Assembly: GCA_020629155.1 (NCBI GenBank)
Contig: JAHDDW010000004.1
Location: 171,779-235,778, forward strand
Direction: 5' to 3'
Source: Acidimicrobiales bacterium
GTDB taxonomy: Bacteria > Actinomycetota > Acidimicrobiia > Acidimicrobiales > SZUA-35
Length of the DNA stretch: 64,000 nucleotides
Below the pieces are notes generated by a model that saw only the letters and a program-made list of their open reading frames with translations, searched no databases and had not been told where the DNA came from. Positions 33,563 to 41,454 of the stretch are shown here, piece after piece. The position numbers were made by a program, and so were the translations under genes. Every line of letters begins with the position of its first letter. Within the stretch, counting starts at the first letter, position 1.

Positions 33563-34531
33563 ATGTCGATGAAACAATATTTGCTACTGAACAGGGGAAA
33601 GTTAACTATTGCAGTAGTTGTCCTCTTCTTCGTCCCAGCGTTCCTTTGGACATACCTAACGCAAATTCGGATTCCAGAGAACACAATTTCGTTTGAAGAA
33701 TCAAGAGAGACTAGCGGCAATCAGGAGATGGACGTATCGTTCGAAAATCAAGCAGAGCCAGTTCTTTCAGACGCAGCAGTGAAATCAAACGGCCCCTCAC
33801 CGCTTGGCCCTGTAACCTTCGGATCACAAGACTATAGCGAAGAGACAACAACTGTTTTACCTAACGAGTCATCTGTAGAGGGTGGCGATGATGAGAGTAT
33901 TGTTGTAAATCCTTTTAACAAAGCAAAAAAATCAGCGAAGGTCTTTGATGTGTCGAAGTTTTTTCAGCGCAATACTAGTGATGATGCTTTCGATGCTAGC
34001 GAGTTACGAGATGCAATAAGGGAGAACGTTTCGATTGTGGAAAGCGTCATCGAAGAAGCACCTATCGAAAATATATCCGAGCAAGAGCGCGAAGAAAAAA
34101 TAATCGTCAACAGCAAAGAACCAGTTGCCAGTGGAGTTTCGATTATCACTGAAGTTGTCGAAAATGTGCAACCTGAAACCGCAGAAGTTGAAGAAAACCT
34201 CTCAGAAACAACGCGTTCGCTTCCTGAAGAGAGGCAAGAAGATTCCGACGATGAATACGACCCCAACGAGCAAGCCACAACCACTAGTAGCGAAGAAATC
34301 GAGAGCACGCTAGAAGAAAGCCCTGAGGGGCCTTCAGCAAGTTCAGAAACAGAAGAACCGTTACCAACAACAACGACAGAAGAAACACCTTCAGAACTAG
34401 AAATTGAAGTAACAACAACACTAGAGATGCAAGAAGAACCAACCAGCTACACAGAGTTGTACAGTCGAACATATAAAAGGCAGAAGGCCAGCGCTGTTGC
34501 TCGCCGCGTCGCCAAGAACCTTGGGAAGTAA
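33563..34531 (+). CDS. Membrane-anchored protein with long acidic Ser/Thr/Glu stalk
   Basis: A 322-residue protein of unknown family. One N-terminal helix (LTIAVVVLFFVPAFLWTYLT) is followed by nearly 270 residues of low-complexity sequence rich in Glu, Ser, Thr and Val (SETEEPLPTTTTEETPSELE), and a basic C-terminal 25 residues (YSRTYKRQKASAVARRVAKN). With no fold visible in the middle, it is probably an extended surface or periplasmic spacer. The basic tail could contact anionic wall polymers, which is inference. It is convergent with mazG, stops three bases apart. TAGATT lies eight bases before the ATG. Confidence 0.65.
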   Translation: MSMKQYLLLNRGKLTIAVVVLFFVPAFLWTYLTQIRIPENTISFEESRETSGNQEMDVSFENQAEPVLSDAAVKSNGPSPLGPVTFGSQDYSEETTTVLPNESSVEGGDDESIVVNPFNKAKKSAKVFDVSKFFQRNTSDDAFDASELRDAIRENVSIVESVIEEAPIENISEQEREEKIIVNSKEPVASGVSIITEVVENVQPETAEVEENLSETTRSLPEERQEDSDDEYDPNEQATTTSSEEIESTLEESPEGPSASSETEEPLPTTTTEETPSELEIEVTTTLEMQEEPTSYTELYSRTYKRQKASAVARRVAKNLGK

Positions 34532-34534
34532 CAT

Positions 34535-35584
34535 TTAGCGAGATTTTTTCCGCTTTTCTTGTTCTTTAATTTCTTGCCACTGCTCAGATAGTTCATCCAT
34601 AGTCACAGCGTCGCTATCTCCAAAGACATGAGGATGTCGGCGAACCATTTTTTCTTGCAACTGATTAGCTACATCCGTAATAGTAAAATGGCCAGATTCA
34701 GAAGCTAGTTGGCTATGGAAAAGTACTTGCAGCCAGACATCGCCGAGTTCTTCCTCTAAATCGGCGTATGAAGACAAGTCTTGCGGATCAAGTGATTCGA
34801 TAGCCTCAATAACTTCAGAAGATTCTTCACGTAAATATTTGGCTAGGCTTTGATGCGTTTGCTCCTGATCCCATGGACATTTCTCACGTAAGGTGCGCAT
34901 AAGCAAGACGTTTTCATGGAGAGCCTTCCCAGCTGGCATTTGTAACTGAGGTATATAGAGAGAGGTCAGATGATCAGGCTCCACCGACCGGTCTAAATCA
35001 TGCCAAGAAACCTCTGTTATCTTTTCGTCTTTAGTTCCTAGTCTTTGGAGAAAAAGCACGTTCTCGTCGTCGGCCTCAACGCTTAGTTTAATGTCGCTTA
35101 GGATCCACGGCGCATAGGTATGCGCTACCAGGAAAGGACCTGAACTGCCAGCGGCGTCACGCTCGAAGGAGAACGCATCGATAAGCGTAACAGCCTCATC
35201 TATCGGGTCGATTTTTAGTTGGTTCCACACAACGTCGAGAAATGACATAGCTGGAAGCAGCGTAATAGGCACGTCAGTCTGTTGTCTAAGTTGACGCACC
35301 GTACTTTCAAGAATAAGGGGAGACCCAGGCACGATATAAAGAACATCGTCTTGTTCGCTAGCTTGAATCAGCTCTGCTGTTATGGCTGCATACACATCTT
35401 CAAATCGGTCGTGTTTTTCATAAAGACGATCGAAGCTTTGCGCACCTTTTGCGAACGAAGCACAAGGATGCCAGGTTGTGCGAAGAAAACAACGTTGAGC
35501 CGATTCTATTTCGGCAACAGTTTGTTCTGTTACAAAGCGGCTATCGCCAGGACCTAACCCAACAACCGTTATCGAATTGGTCAT
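34535..35584 (-). CDS. mazG: MazG pyrophosphohydrolase with N-terminal methylase-like domain
   Basis: House-cleaning nucleotide pyrophosphatase. The 349-residue protein joins a tetrapyrrole-methylase-like N-terminal domain (residues 1-205, starting ITVVGLGPGDSRFVTEQTV, with YIVPGSPLILE) to one MazG domain (about 220-335). The metal-binding helices read EESSEVIEAIESLD and DLEEELGDVWLQVLFHSQLA, preceded by CPWDQEQTHQSLAKYLREE. The YabN-type fusion is normal in actinobacteria and firmicutes. It starts two bases after the parvulin gene stop, so the two form an operon. Substrates are likely aberrant NTPs. Confidence 0.95.
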   Translation of the reverse strand: MTNSITVVGLGPGDSRFVTEQTVAEIESAQRCFLRTTWHPCASFAKGAQSFDRLYEKHDRFEDVYAAITAELIQASEQDDVLYIVPGSPLILESTVRQLRQQTDVPITLLPAMSFLDVVWNQLKIDPIDEAVTLIDAFSFERDAAGSSGPFLVAHTYAPWILSDIKLSVEADDENVLFLQRLGTKDEKITEVSWHDLDRSVEPDHLTSLYIPQLQMPAGKALHENVLLMRTLREKCPWDQEQTHQSLAKYLREESSEVIEAIESLDPQDLSSYADLEEELGDVWLQVLFHSQLASESGHFTITDVANQLQEKMVRRHPHVFGDSDAVTMDELSEQWQEIKEQEKRKKSR

Positions 35585-35586
35585 CG

Positions 35587-36612
35587 CTATTGCGGAACAG
35601 GTTCTAGTTCTGTTGGGTTTATCTGCGGCTGATTTGTTTGCGCTTGTTGCTCAAGGAAATACTTTGGAATAACACCTTGCCCTTCTTGCCATTCCCCAAG
35701 TTCTTCGTCGATATTGATTTCTAACGTGCTAACAAATTCGCTACTGGTTTGTAGAGCTTTATCATAACGAGGGTCAGTAGTAAGGAGCTCTTCGACAAGC
35801 AGGACATGCCAACCAAATTCAGATTCAAATGGCGCTACGAGCTCGCCCACAGTTGCATTTGTCATAGCGTCGGCGAATGCTTGCACATATTGCTCTGGAT
35901 TGCCACAGCCTAGATCGCCTCCGCTTTGTTGGGCAGCTGGTTCGGTCGATTTTTCTTTCGCTACAGCGGCAAAGTCTGCGCCGCCTTCGAGTTCTTCAAA
36001 GACAGCTGTTGCTTCTTCTTGCGTTTCTAGCAATACATGGCTGGCACAATATTGGGTGATGCCTTCTTCAGCTGGGAGTTCTTCGGCCAATGCCTGTAGC
36101 GATGATTCAATCTCGACGATGAATGAGATAAAAGCGTTGTCCTCTTCGATAATTTCTTCTGAAGGGCGGGTGAAAGGACGTCGTTTGGTGTCGTCGATAA
36201 ACTTCTGTTTCGCTCTTACTCGGTCTTCTTCTGTAACTTCAATAGATTTTTGTTCTAGCTCAAGTTGGATACTTCGCAGATAGATCAAATTGTTTAATGT
36301 GCTATATGTTTCTTGATTCGGATCGTCAACTGAGGTGTAAAGGCCATCGGCTTCGTACTGCTTCGCCGCTGCGATAACTGCCTTTACTTCTTTCCCGTCG
36401 ACTGTTCGGTCTAGGCCGCTGCCTGCGATAGTAGCAATCTCCCCATCAGGAAACGGCACGGGAGCAGCAGTTGAACTTGTCGGGTCAGCTACCGAAGCTG
36501 TCGCCGTTGAGTCAGAAGTGTCGGTTTTGGTTTCTGCGGCATCTCGTGTGAGCCCACACGAAGAAGCGAGAAGAACGAAGCTTACAAAAAGTCCTGGCAA
36601 TAGTTTTTTCAC
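35587..36612 (-). CDS. Parvulin-type peptidyl-prolyl isomerase lipoprotein
   Basis: A 341-residue exported foldase. The signal peptide ends in the lipobox LASSC with Cys19, predicting lipid anchoring. Residues about 60-185 form a SurA-like N-terminal helical region. A rotamase domain covers about 190-285 (ASHVLLETQEEATAVFEELE, GGDLGCGNPEQYVQAF, ESEFGWHVLLVEEL). A Pro/Gln-rich tail follows. It likely assists folding of secreted proteins. The gene pair with mazG is typical of actinobacterial chromosomes. GTG 36612 is supported by TAGTCT ending seven bases upstream; no Shine-Dalgarno is seen. Confidence 0.93.
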   Translation of the reverse strand: MKKLLPGLFVSFVLLASSCGLTRDAAETKTDTSDSTATASVADPTSSTAAPVPFPDGEIATIAGSGLDRTVDGKEVKAVIAAAKQYEADGLYTSVDDPNQETYSTLNNLIYLRSIQLELEQKSIEVTEEDRVRAKQKFIDDTKRRPFTRPSEEIIEEDNAFISFIVEIESSLQALAEELPAEEGITQYCASHVLLETQEEATAVFEELEGGADFAAVAKEKSTEPAAQQSGGDLGCGNPEQYVQAFADAMTNATVGELVAPFESEFGWHVLLVEELLTTDPRYDKALQTSSEFVSTLEINIDEELGEWQEGQGVIPKYFLEQQAQTNQPQINPTELEPVPQ

Positions 36613-36619
36613 ACTTGTG

Positions 36620-36625
36620 AGACTA
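36620..36625 (-). promoter_or_regulatory. Candidate -10 box (TAGTCT) of the parvulin-mazG operon
   Basis: TAGTCT on the minus strand ends seven bases before GTG 36612. The identical hexamer at identical spacing precedes the SNF2 gene (41442-41447). Confidence 0.5.
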
Positions 36626-36647
36626 ACAGAGATATTTGCTTGAGAAG

Positions 36648-37649
36648 CTATTCTGCGATAAAAGATGTTGTAGAATAGAAAATTTTGCCTGTTTCTTTAT
36701 GCGCAGCACCAATTGTGAGCTGATATTTTTGGCCAGCAATAAGACCTGTAAAGTACGCTGGCCACAGTTTCGAACAATCCTCTGCGCTTTTATCGACCGT
36801 TCTGTCAAGCGACCGCTCCTCGCTAGCTAACGTCAGCGTGTATGCACTTGCACAGAAATTGCCTGAAAAGTTTATTTTTGTGAGCGACGCATCGAGTGCT
36901 ATCTTCTTTGAGGTGATAGCAGAGGCGGCAGGTGAAACAGTCGTCGCTACTGTTGTCGACTCTATCTTTTCTTCTGTTGATGGGGTTGAAGAAATTGTTG
37001 TTGCTTGGTCTGCGTCTACATTCTCAGATGTGATGGTTTGCTCTACCACTTGCGGTAACAAAATGTCTAGGCCTGAGTCGGAAGAGGCTTCAGGGTTGCT
37101 TTGAGCGTCTTGCAGATTTGTAACAACAACACTTGTTGTCGCAGTTGGAGCTGGTTTCGTTTGCTTGCTTTGAGTCGGCTCTGGCAACGTGGCTGCTGTT
37201 GTTGAGGTAAGAGCTGGACCAGCAGGTGGGAGAAGAAACGTCGATCTTGGCGATTCTTCTGTGTCTGATGGTTCGACAGCTGTTTCAAAAGCAGGTGATT
37301 CCTTTAGCAGAAGAATGAAAGCACTAACTCCTAGAACTAGTAACCCTAAAGCTGCGATTACCGTTAGAAAATCGCGTCGTTTCTCGTACCAAAGCATATT
37401 CAATAGACGCTCATAAGAACTTAGTTGTTGGTACCTTGGAGCGTCTGCAAAATGAGGCCCTTCTATAACAGCGCTGTTCTCATAATCAAAAATTGAAGTG
37501 CCTGCATCGACTGGTGGCACTTGCGTCAGGTTCATATCTGAAACGGTTGAAACAACAAGAGGTTCTGTTTGAACTGGCAGTTCAGCTGTCTCTTCATAAT
37601 CGCTCTCCGGTCTTGGACCGGGAAACTCGAATGTTCGTTTATTAGTCAT
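36648..37649 (-). CDS. Single-pass membrane protein with Thr-rich stalk
   Basis: A 333-residue protein from ATG 37649 (AGGT seven bases upstream). About 95 cytoplasmic residues rich in Pro and Glu precede a membrane helix (FLTVIAALGLLVLGVSAFIL), then about 140 residues rich in Thr, Ser and Ala (TSTTAATLPEPTQSKQTKPA) and a compact C-terminal domain of about 85 residues. That domain has Cys-containing strands (SGNFCASAYTLTLASEE, SAEDCSKLWPAYFTGLIAGQ) resembling a fibronectin-type-III-like sandwich, with a possible disulfide. The family is not recognised. A surface-exposed ligand-binding role is plausible only. Confidence 0.65.
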   Translation of the reverse strand: MTNKRTFEFPGPRPESDYEETAELPVQTEPLVVSTVSDMNLTQVPPVDAGTSIFDYENSAVIEGPHFADAPRYQQLSSYERLLNMLWYEKRRDFLTVIAALGLLVLGVSAFILLLKESPAFETAVEPSDTEESPRSTFLLPPAGPALTSTTAATLPEPTQSKQTKPAPTATTSVVVTNLQDAQSNPEASSDSGLDILLPQVVEQTITSENVDADQATTISSTPSTEEKIESTTVATTVSPAASAITSKKIALDASLTKINFSGNFCASAYTLTLASEERSLDRTVDKSAEDCSKLWPAYFTGLIAGQKYQLTIGAAHKETGKIFYSTTSFIAE

Positions 37650-37726
37650 CACAATACCTGAGTAGCTTACGTGTCGGCGATTTTGGTTGTGAAATCGTCA
37701 CGGGGAAAAGCTAGCACAAGCTATGT

Positions 37727-37760
37727 ATGAGATGAGGTATCTAGTGGTATCTCGTCTCAT
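37727..37760. terminator. Imperfect hairpin between minus-strand genes
   Basis: The arms around ATGAGATGAGGTAT and GTATCTCGTCTCAT pair over 14 positions with three G-T pairs. It lies downstream of the SWIM-SNF2 operon and upstream of the stalk-protein gene. With no T-tract it is a weak terminator or a regulatory hairpin. Confidence 0.35.
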
Positions 37761-37814
37761 TGCTCGCTATAACAACGCCGCCATGGAAACGACACACGCT
37801 AGTACATTGCAGAT

Positions 37815-38549
37815 CTAAGGTTTAGCTGCAACTAAGGCATGCGCTCGCTTGCAGGCATCATGTGAGAGCAAAAGTAAATCTTCTTGTGTGAAAGGTGAGT
37901 TTGGAGGCGGGGCACTTGCCCACTGTTTAATTTTCTGTGGTTTCTTAGGAAGAGCAAGAGAATCAGGAAGTAGTTTTTTCTGCTTCTTTAATGAATCAAG
38001 CGTATTTTCTAAAGAAACGGCTGACCCTTGACTTGCAGTAAGAAAAGTTGTTATTTCTTTATGGGTTTTGCCTCTGAAAAGAAAATATTCGAAAGGGTTC
38101 TGGTGAAACGTCTCGGTGAGTAGCCCTATGGTGGCTAATGTGTGGTTACATAAATCGGCAGGCATAGAACAGGTGCACGAAAATGTAATCTCGTTTGACT
38201 CAGCCGCAAAATCTATGTCATTGGCTGTGACTGTTTGTGCAAGATCTAACTGATTGTCACCTGTTAACAACGCGCTTGTTTGGGACGGTTGCTTAGCAAC
38301 GGCATGTAGAAAAGCATCCCACTGTTTGTCTGAAAGGGGAGCAAGTTCGATAGCTACTTCGTATTGTGTTCTGCGTCCAGCCGTTATGAAAGCAGCTGCG
38401 TGGCCTGCTGAGACTTCGACGTCAACGTCACGTTGTCGAGCGGCTAAAGTCGCTGCCCGTTTTTGATCTTCCTGACTGACGCCGTTTCTTGTTATGCCTT
38501 GTTCCCATACTTTAGAAAGCGAGTTGATGACTGATTCTTGCATACTCAT
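37815..38549 (-). CDS. SWIM zinc-finger protein
   Basis: A 244-residue protein with a SWIM motif (FSCTCSMPADLCNHTLATIG, the CxCx(n)CxH ligands) near residues 145-160. The N-terminal 120 residues are typical of the SWIM partners of actinobacterial Snf2 helicases (KVWEQGITRNGVSQEDQKRA, then a strand-rich AGRRTQYEVAIELAPL region). Its ATG overlaps the SNF2 stop by four bases, so the two are translationally coupled. The pair probably binds DNA together, with SWIM as specificity or adaptor subunit. The biological process is not established. Confidence 0.92.
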   Translation of the reverse strand: MSMQESVINSLSKVWEQGITRNGVSQEDQKRAATLAARQRDVDVEVSAGHAAAFITAGRRTQYEVAIELAPLSDKQWDAFLHAVAKQPSQTSALLTGDNQLDLAQTVTANDIDFAAESNEITFSCTCSMPADLCNHTLATIGLLTETFHQNPFEYFLFRGKTHKEITTFLTASQGSAVSLENTLDSLKKQKKLLPDSLALPKKPQKIKQWASAPPPNSPFTQEDLLLLSHDACKRAHALVAAKP

Positions 38550-41434
38550 GGCGACACTTCTTCATTCAATAAAACACTATCTTCTGACAAAGAGACAAGC
38601 TCTGCTATTTCGTCGTTGTTAAGTTCGGAAATCCAAGACTCGCCAGAACTAACGACAGCATCACTTAGTTTTTTCTTCTCGGCGAGAATCGTAGCGATCT
38701 TGTCTTCAATTGTTCCTTCAGAGATGAGGCGATGAATTTGCACGGGGCGGTCTTGTCCTATGCGCCATGCACGGTCACTTGCTTGGTCTTCAACTGCTGG
38801 GTTCCACCAACGGTCGTAATGAATCACATGAGTCGCTTTTGTTAAGTTAAGACCGAACCCACCGGCTTTGAGCGAGATAATGAATGTGTCGGTTTCGCCT
38901 TTTTGGAAGCGTTTCACCTGGTTATCTCGTTGAGGCAAGGTTAAACTCCCTGTCAAAAACATTGTGCTATAGCCGCATTCTGTTAAATATTTTTCAAGCA
39001 TAAAACCCATTTGAGTGTATTGCGTGAAAATAAGTGAATGTTCGCCAGATGCTTTAATAGTGGACAAAAGGTTAAGTAACGCAGTGAGTTTGCCAGATCG
39101 ATCAGCGATACCTTTTTCTTCGTCTTGAAGAAACTGAGCTGGGTGGTTGCAAACTTGTTTGAGACGAGTAAGTAGTCTCAAAATAAGACCCTTGCGGCTC
39201 ATACCTTCTGAGTTTTTGATTTCGGCCATAGTTTCAGCCACAACGGCCTTATATAAGACGGCCTGTTCTGCTGTTAGTGGAACAAATTCGTCTGTTTCGG
39301 TTTTAGGTGGCAGCTCTGGGGCTATCTCAGGGTCAGATTTTTGGCGACGTAGAACAAAGGGTTTGAGAATTTTTTTAAGTTTCTCTGTTGCCTCTTCGTC
39401 ACCAAATTTTTCGATAGGAGCAGCGATTTCACGTTTGAAACTAAGAAGCGGACCTAAAAGACCAGGTGTTGTCCAATCAAGCAAAGCCCATAAATCGGCT
39501 AACTTGTTCTGCACAGGCGTACCTGTGAGTGCAAATCTTGTTTCTGCTGAAATTTGGCGTAACGATTTAGCTGTTCGTGAATAAGGATTTTTGATGCCTT
39601 GGGCTTCATCGGCGACGACAAGACCCCAACTGATCTCATTCAGCAGTTCAGCATCAATACGGACAACACCATAGGTGGTCAGCAGAATGTCATTTTTTCC
39701 GATGCTGTCAAGTCTTCGCCGAGCGCCATGATAGCGGTGGACATTGATAGAAGGCACAAATTTGTTTGCTTCGCGTTCCCAGTTGCCGATTACAGAAGCA
39801 GGGCAAACAACAAGCGTAGGTCCAGGCCTGTCTGTCTGCCTGTCAATATGCATAGACAGAATTTGGATGGTTTTACCGAGACCCATATCGTCGGCTAAAA
39901 TACCGCCTAAACCTAAGCTATCCATTTCGTAGAGCCATGAAAGACCGCGATTTTGGTAGGGTCGTAGTGAAGCGTTAAGCCCTGCTGGGGTGTCTCGCGA
40001 ACGTGAACTGGTTAACGTTTTTAGTTTGTCGCGCAAGAGAACTAACGAGTCAGATGTTTCTAACTGATAGTCAGTACCTTCGATCGTCAATGACGAACTG
40101 AGCGATGCGGCTAATGCTGTTGAGGTAGTTATTGTTTGTTTAGCAGTGAGAGTTTTTTTCGTTCCATCGTTGACTTTGACCCATCGCCCACGAATGCGAA
40201 TCACTTCCCGTTTTGTTTCGGCGAGCTGGTTTAGTTCTTGATCAGAAAGTTTCTCGCCATCTATTGTACCTACCCAGTTGAGTTGCATCAATGAAGAAAG
40301 GTCGAGTGACGAGTTTGCTTGCTCCCGTGAAGGTTCTTTTTCGGCACGAATAGAAGGCGTTATCTCTAAATCAAACAGCTGGTCTTGGGGTAGCTTCACC
40401 GTTAAACCTACTGCTGCGAGTCGTTGCGTTGTAAGTAAGAAAAGCTGATCAACTTCTTGCTCTGAAAGTTCTATCGACGTAGGTAAATGCTGCTTGGCGA
40501 GCCGTGTCGCCGGTTCCCAGATTCGCTGAGTTGCGTTTAATACTCTTTTAATGAGCGCTTTTGTTTGTTCAAAATAACGAATGTCTTCATGCTGTGCTGT
40601 CCAGAAGCTCTCGGTACTTAAAAAGGTTTGCGAATTGTTTCTGCCTTTCAAAAATAGTTCAGCGGTGTAGTTATTGGTATCTTCCTTCGTTGCTAATTGA
40701 AGCACAAGGTGCGGCAATGCCAGGTCTTGACCCTGCGCTGTTTCTTGTTTGATGAAGTTCTCAAGAGCAGATTTAGTATCAAGCACGGTTGCTTCTTGGG
40801 ACGCAAACGCTTTGTAATCGGTAGATACGTTAGAGAAAGGCGCTCGTACAAAAACGTCAGCAATTGCGTCAAACATTTGTGTTACACGAACATCTGCTGA
40901 GGTGATTGCTTCTTCGTCGTTCTCAGATTCTTTGATCGCATAAAGGTGCGGCGGCAGCGAACGAGCAAGCTCTGCTTGAAAGTTTCTATGCGTATTTTCT
41001 AACGGGCCGATACGCCAAGTGTCAATACCTGAAGTTGTTAGCGAAGGAAATATTCGTCCTTCGCTAATGGTCGTTAGAGCATTTTTAGCCACGAAACATA
41101 GCGCCGCCAGTGAAGACGAAAGTGTTGGCTGATGCGACAAAGGCATGAGGCTTTCAAGTACTTTGACAAGCGGAACCTGTACTGTTTCAGTTGAAACTGT
41201 TGTTACTTCATCTTCATCATTGACCGAATAGATAGCAAGTTCTTTGCTGCTTGCTTCTCGAAAGAGCTGCTGAAGTTTTTTATGGTTCGCATCTCTGACA
41301 GACTGCGTGGTCGTAACCCCGCTCCAGAAAGCTATCGAACTGTTGCGTGGAGGGTCAGAAACCACGAAAGTAGCCTCTACTTGCCCAGTCGATGCGATAG
41401 TAAGAAAATCCTCAGTTAGCGTATTTGCGCGCAT
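38546..41434 (-). CDS. SNF2 family helicase-like ATPase
   Basis: A 962-residue Snf2/Rad54-type DNA translocase. The N-terminal 480 residues form the bacterial SNF2-associated region (VPLVKVLESLMPLSHQPTLS). Motor motifs are GILADDMGLGKTIQ (Walker A), VVADEAQGIKNP (DEAQ box), FALTGTPVQNKL, then in the second lobe SLIFTQYTQMGFMLEKYL, LKAGGFGLNLTKATHVIHYD and DQASDRAWRIGQDRPV. All motifs are intact. It likely remodels protein-DNA complexes or aids repair, together with the SWIM protein encoded next. The ATG lacks a Shine-Dalgarno; TAGTCT lies seven bases upstream. Confidence 0.95.
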   Translation of the reverse strand: MRANTLTEDFLTIASTGQVEATFVVSDPPRNSSIAFWSGVTTTQSVRDANHKKLQQLFREASSKELAIYSVNDEDEVTTVSTETVQVPLVKVLESLMPLSHQPTLSSSLAALCFVAKNALTTISEGRIFPSLTTSGIDTWRIGPLENTHRNFQAELARSLPPHLYAIKESENDEEAITSADVRVTQMFDAIADVFVRAPFSNVSTDYKAFASQEATVLDTKSALENFIKQETAQGQDLALPHLVLQLATKEDTNNYTAELFLKGRNNSQTFLSTESFWTAQHEDIRYFEQTKALIKRVLNATQRIWEPATRLAKQHLPTSIELSEQEVDQLFLLTTQRLAAVGLTVKLPQDQLFDLEITPSIRAEKEPSREQANSSLDLSSLMQLNWVGTIDGEKLSDQELNQLAETKREVIRIRGRWVKVNDGTKKTLTAKQTITTSTALAASLSSSLTIEGTDYQLETSDSLVLLRDKLKTLTSSRSRDTPAGLNASLRPYQNRGLSWLYEMDSLGLGGILADDMGLGKTIQILSMHIDRQTDRPGPTLVVCPASVIGNWEREANKFVPSINVHRYHGARRRLDSIGKNDILLTTYGVVRIDAELLNEISWGLVVADEAQGIKNPYSRTAKSLRQISAETRFALTGTPVQNKLADLWALLDWTTPGLLGPLLSFKREIAAPIEKFGDEEATEKLKKILKPFVLRRQKSDPEIAPELPPKTETDEFVPLTAEQAVLYKAVVAETMAEIKNSEGMSRKGLILRLLTRLKQVCNHPAQFLQDEEKGIADRSGKLTALLNLLSTIKASGEHSLIFTQYTQMGFMLEKYLTECGYSTMFLTGSLTLPQRDNQVKRFQKGETDTFIISLKAGGFGLNLTKATHVIHYDRWWNPAVEDQASDRAWRIGQDRPVQIHRLISEGTIEDKIATILAEKKKLSDAVVSSGESWISELNNDEIAELVSLSEDSVLLNEEVSP

Positions 41435-41441
41435 CTACACC

Positions 41442-41447
41442 AGACTA
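41442..41447 (-). promoter_or_regulatory. Candidate -10 box (TAGTCT) of the SNF2-SWIM operon
   Basis: TAGTCT on the minus strand ends seven bases before ATG 41434, in the 20-base gap after the FHA-protease gene, so the helicase operon may have its own leaderless transcript. Confidence 0.45.
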
Positions 41448-41454
41448 TCAGCCT

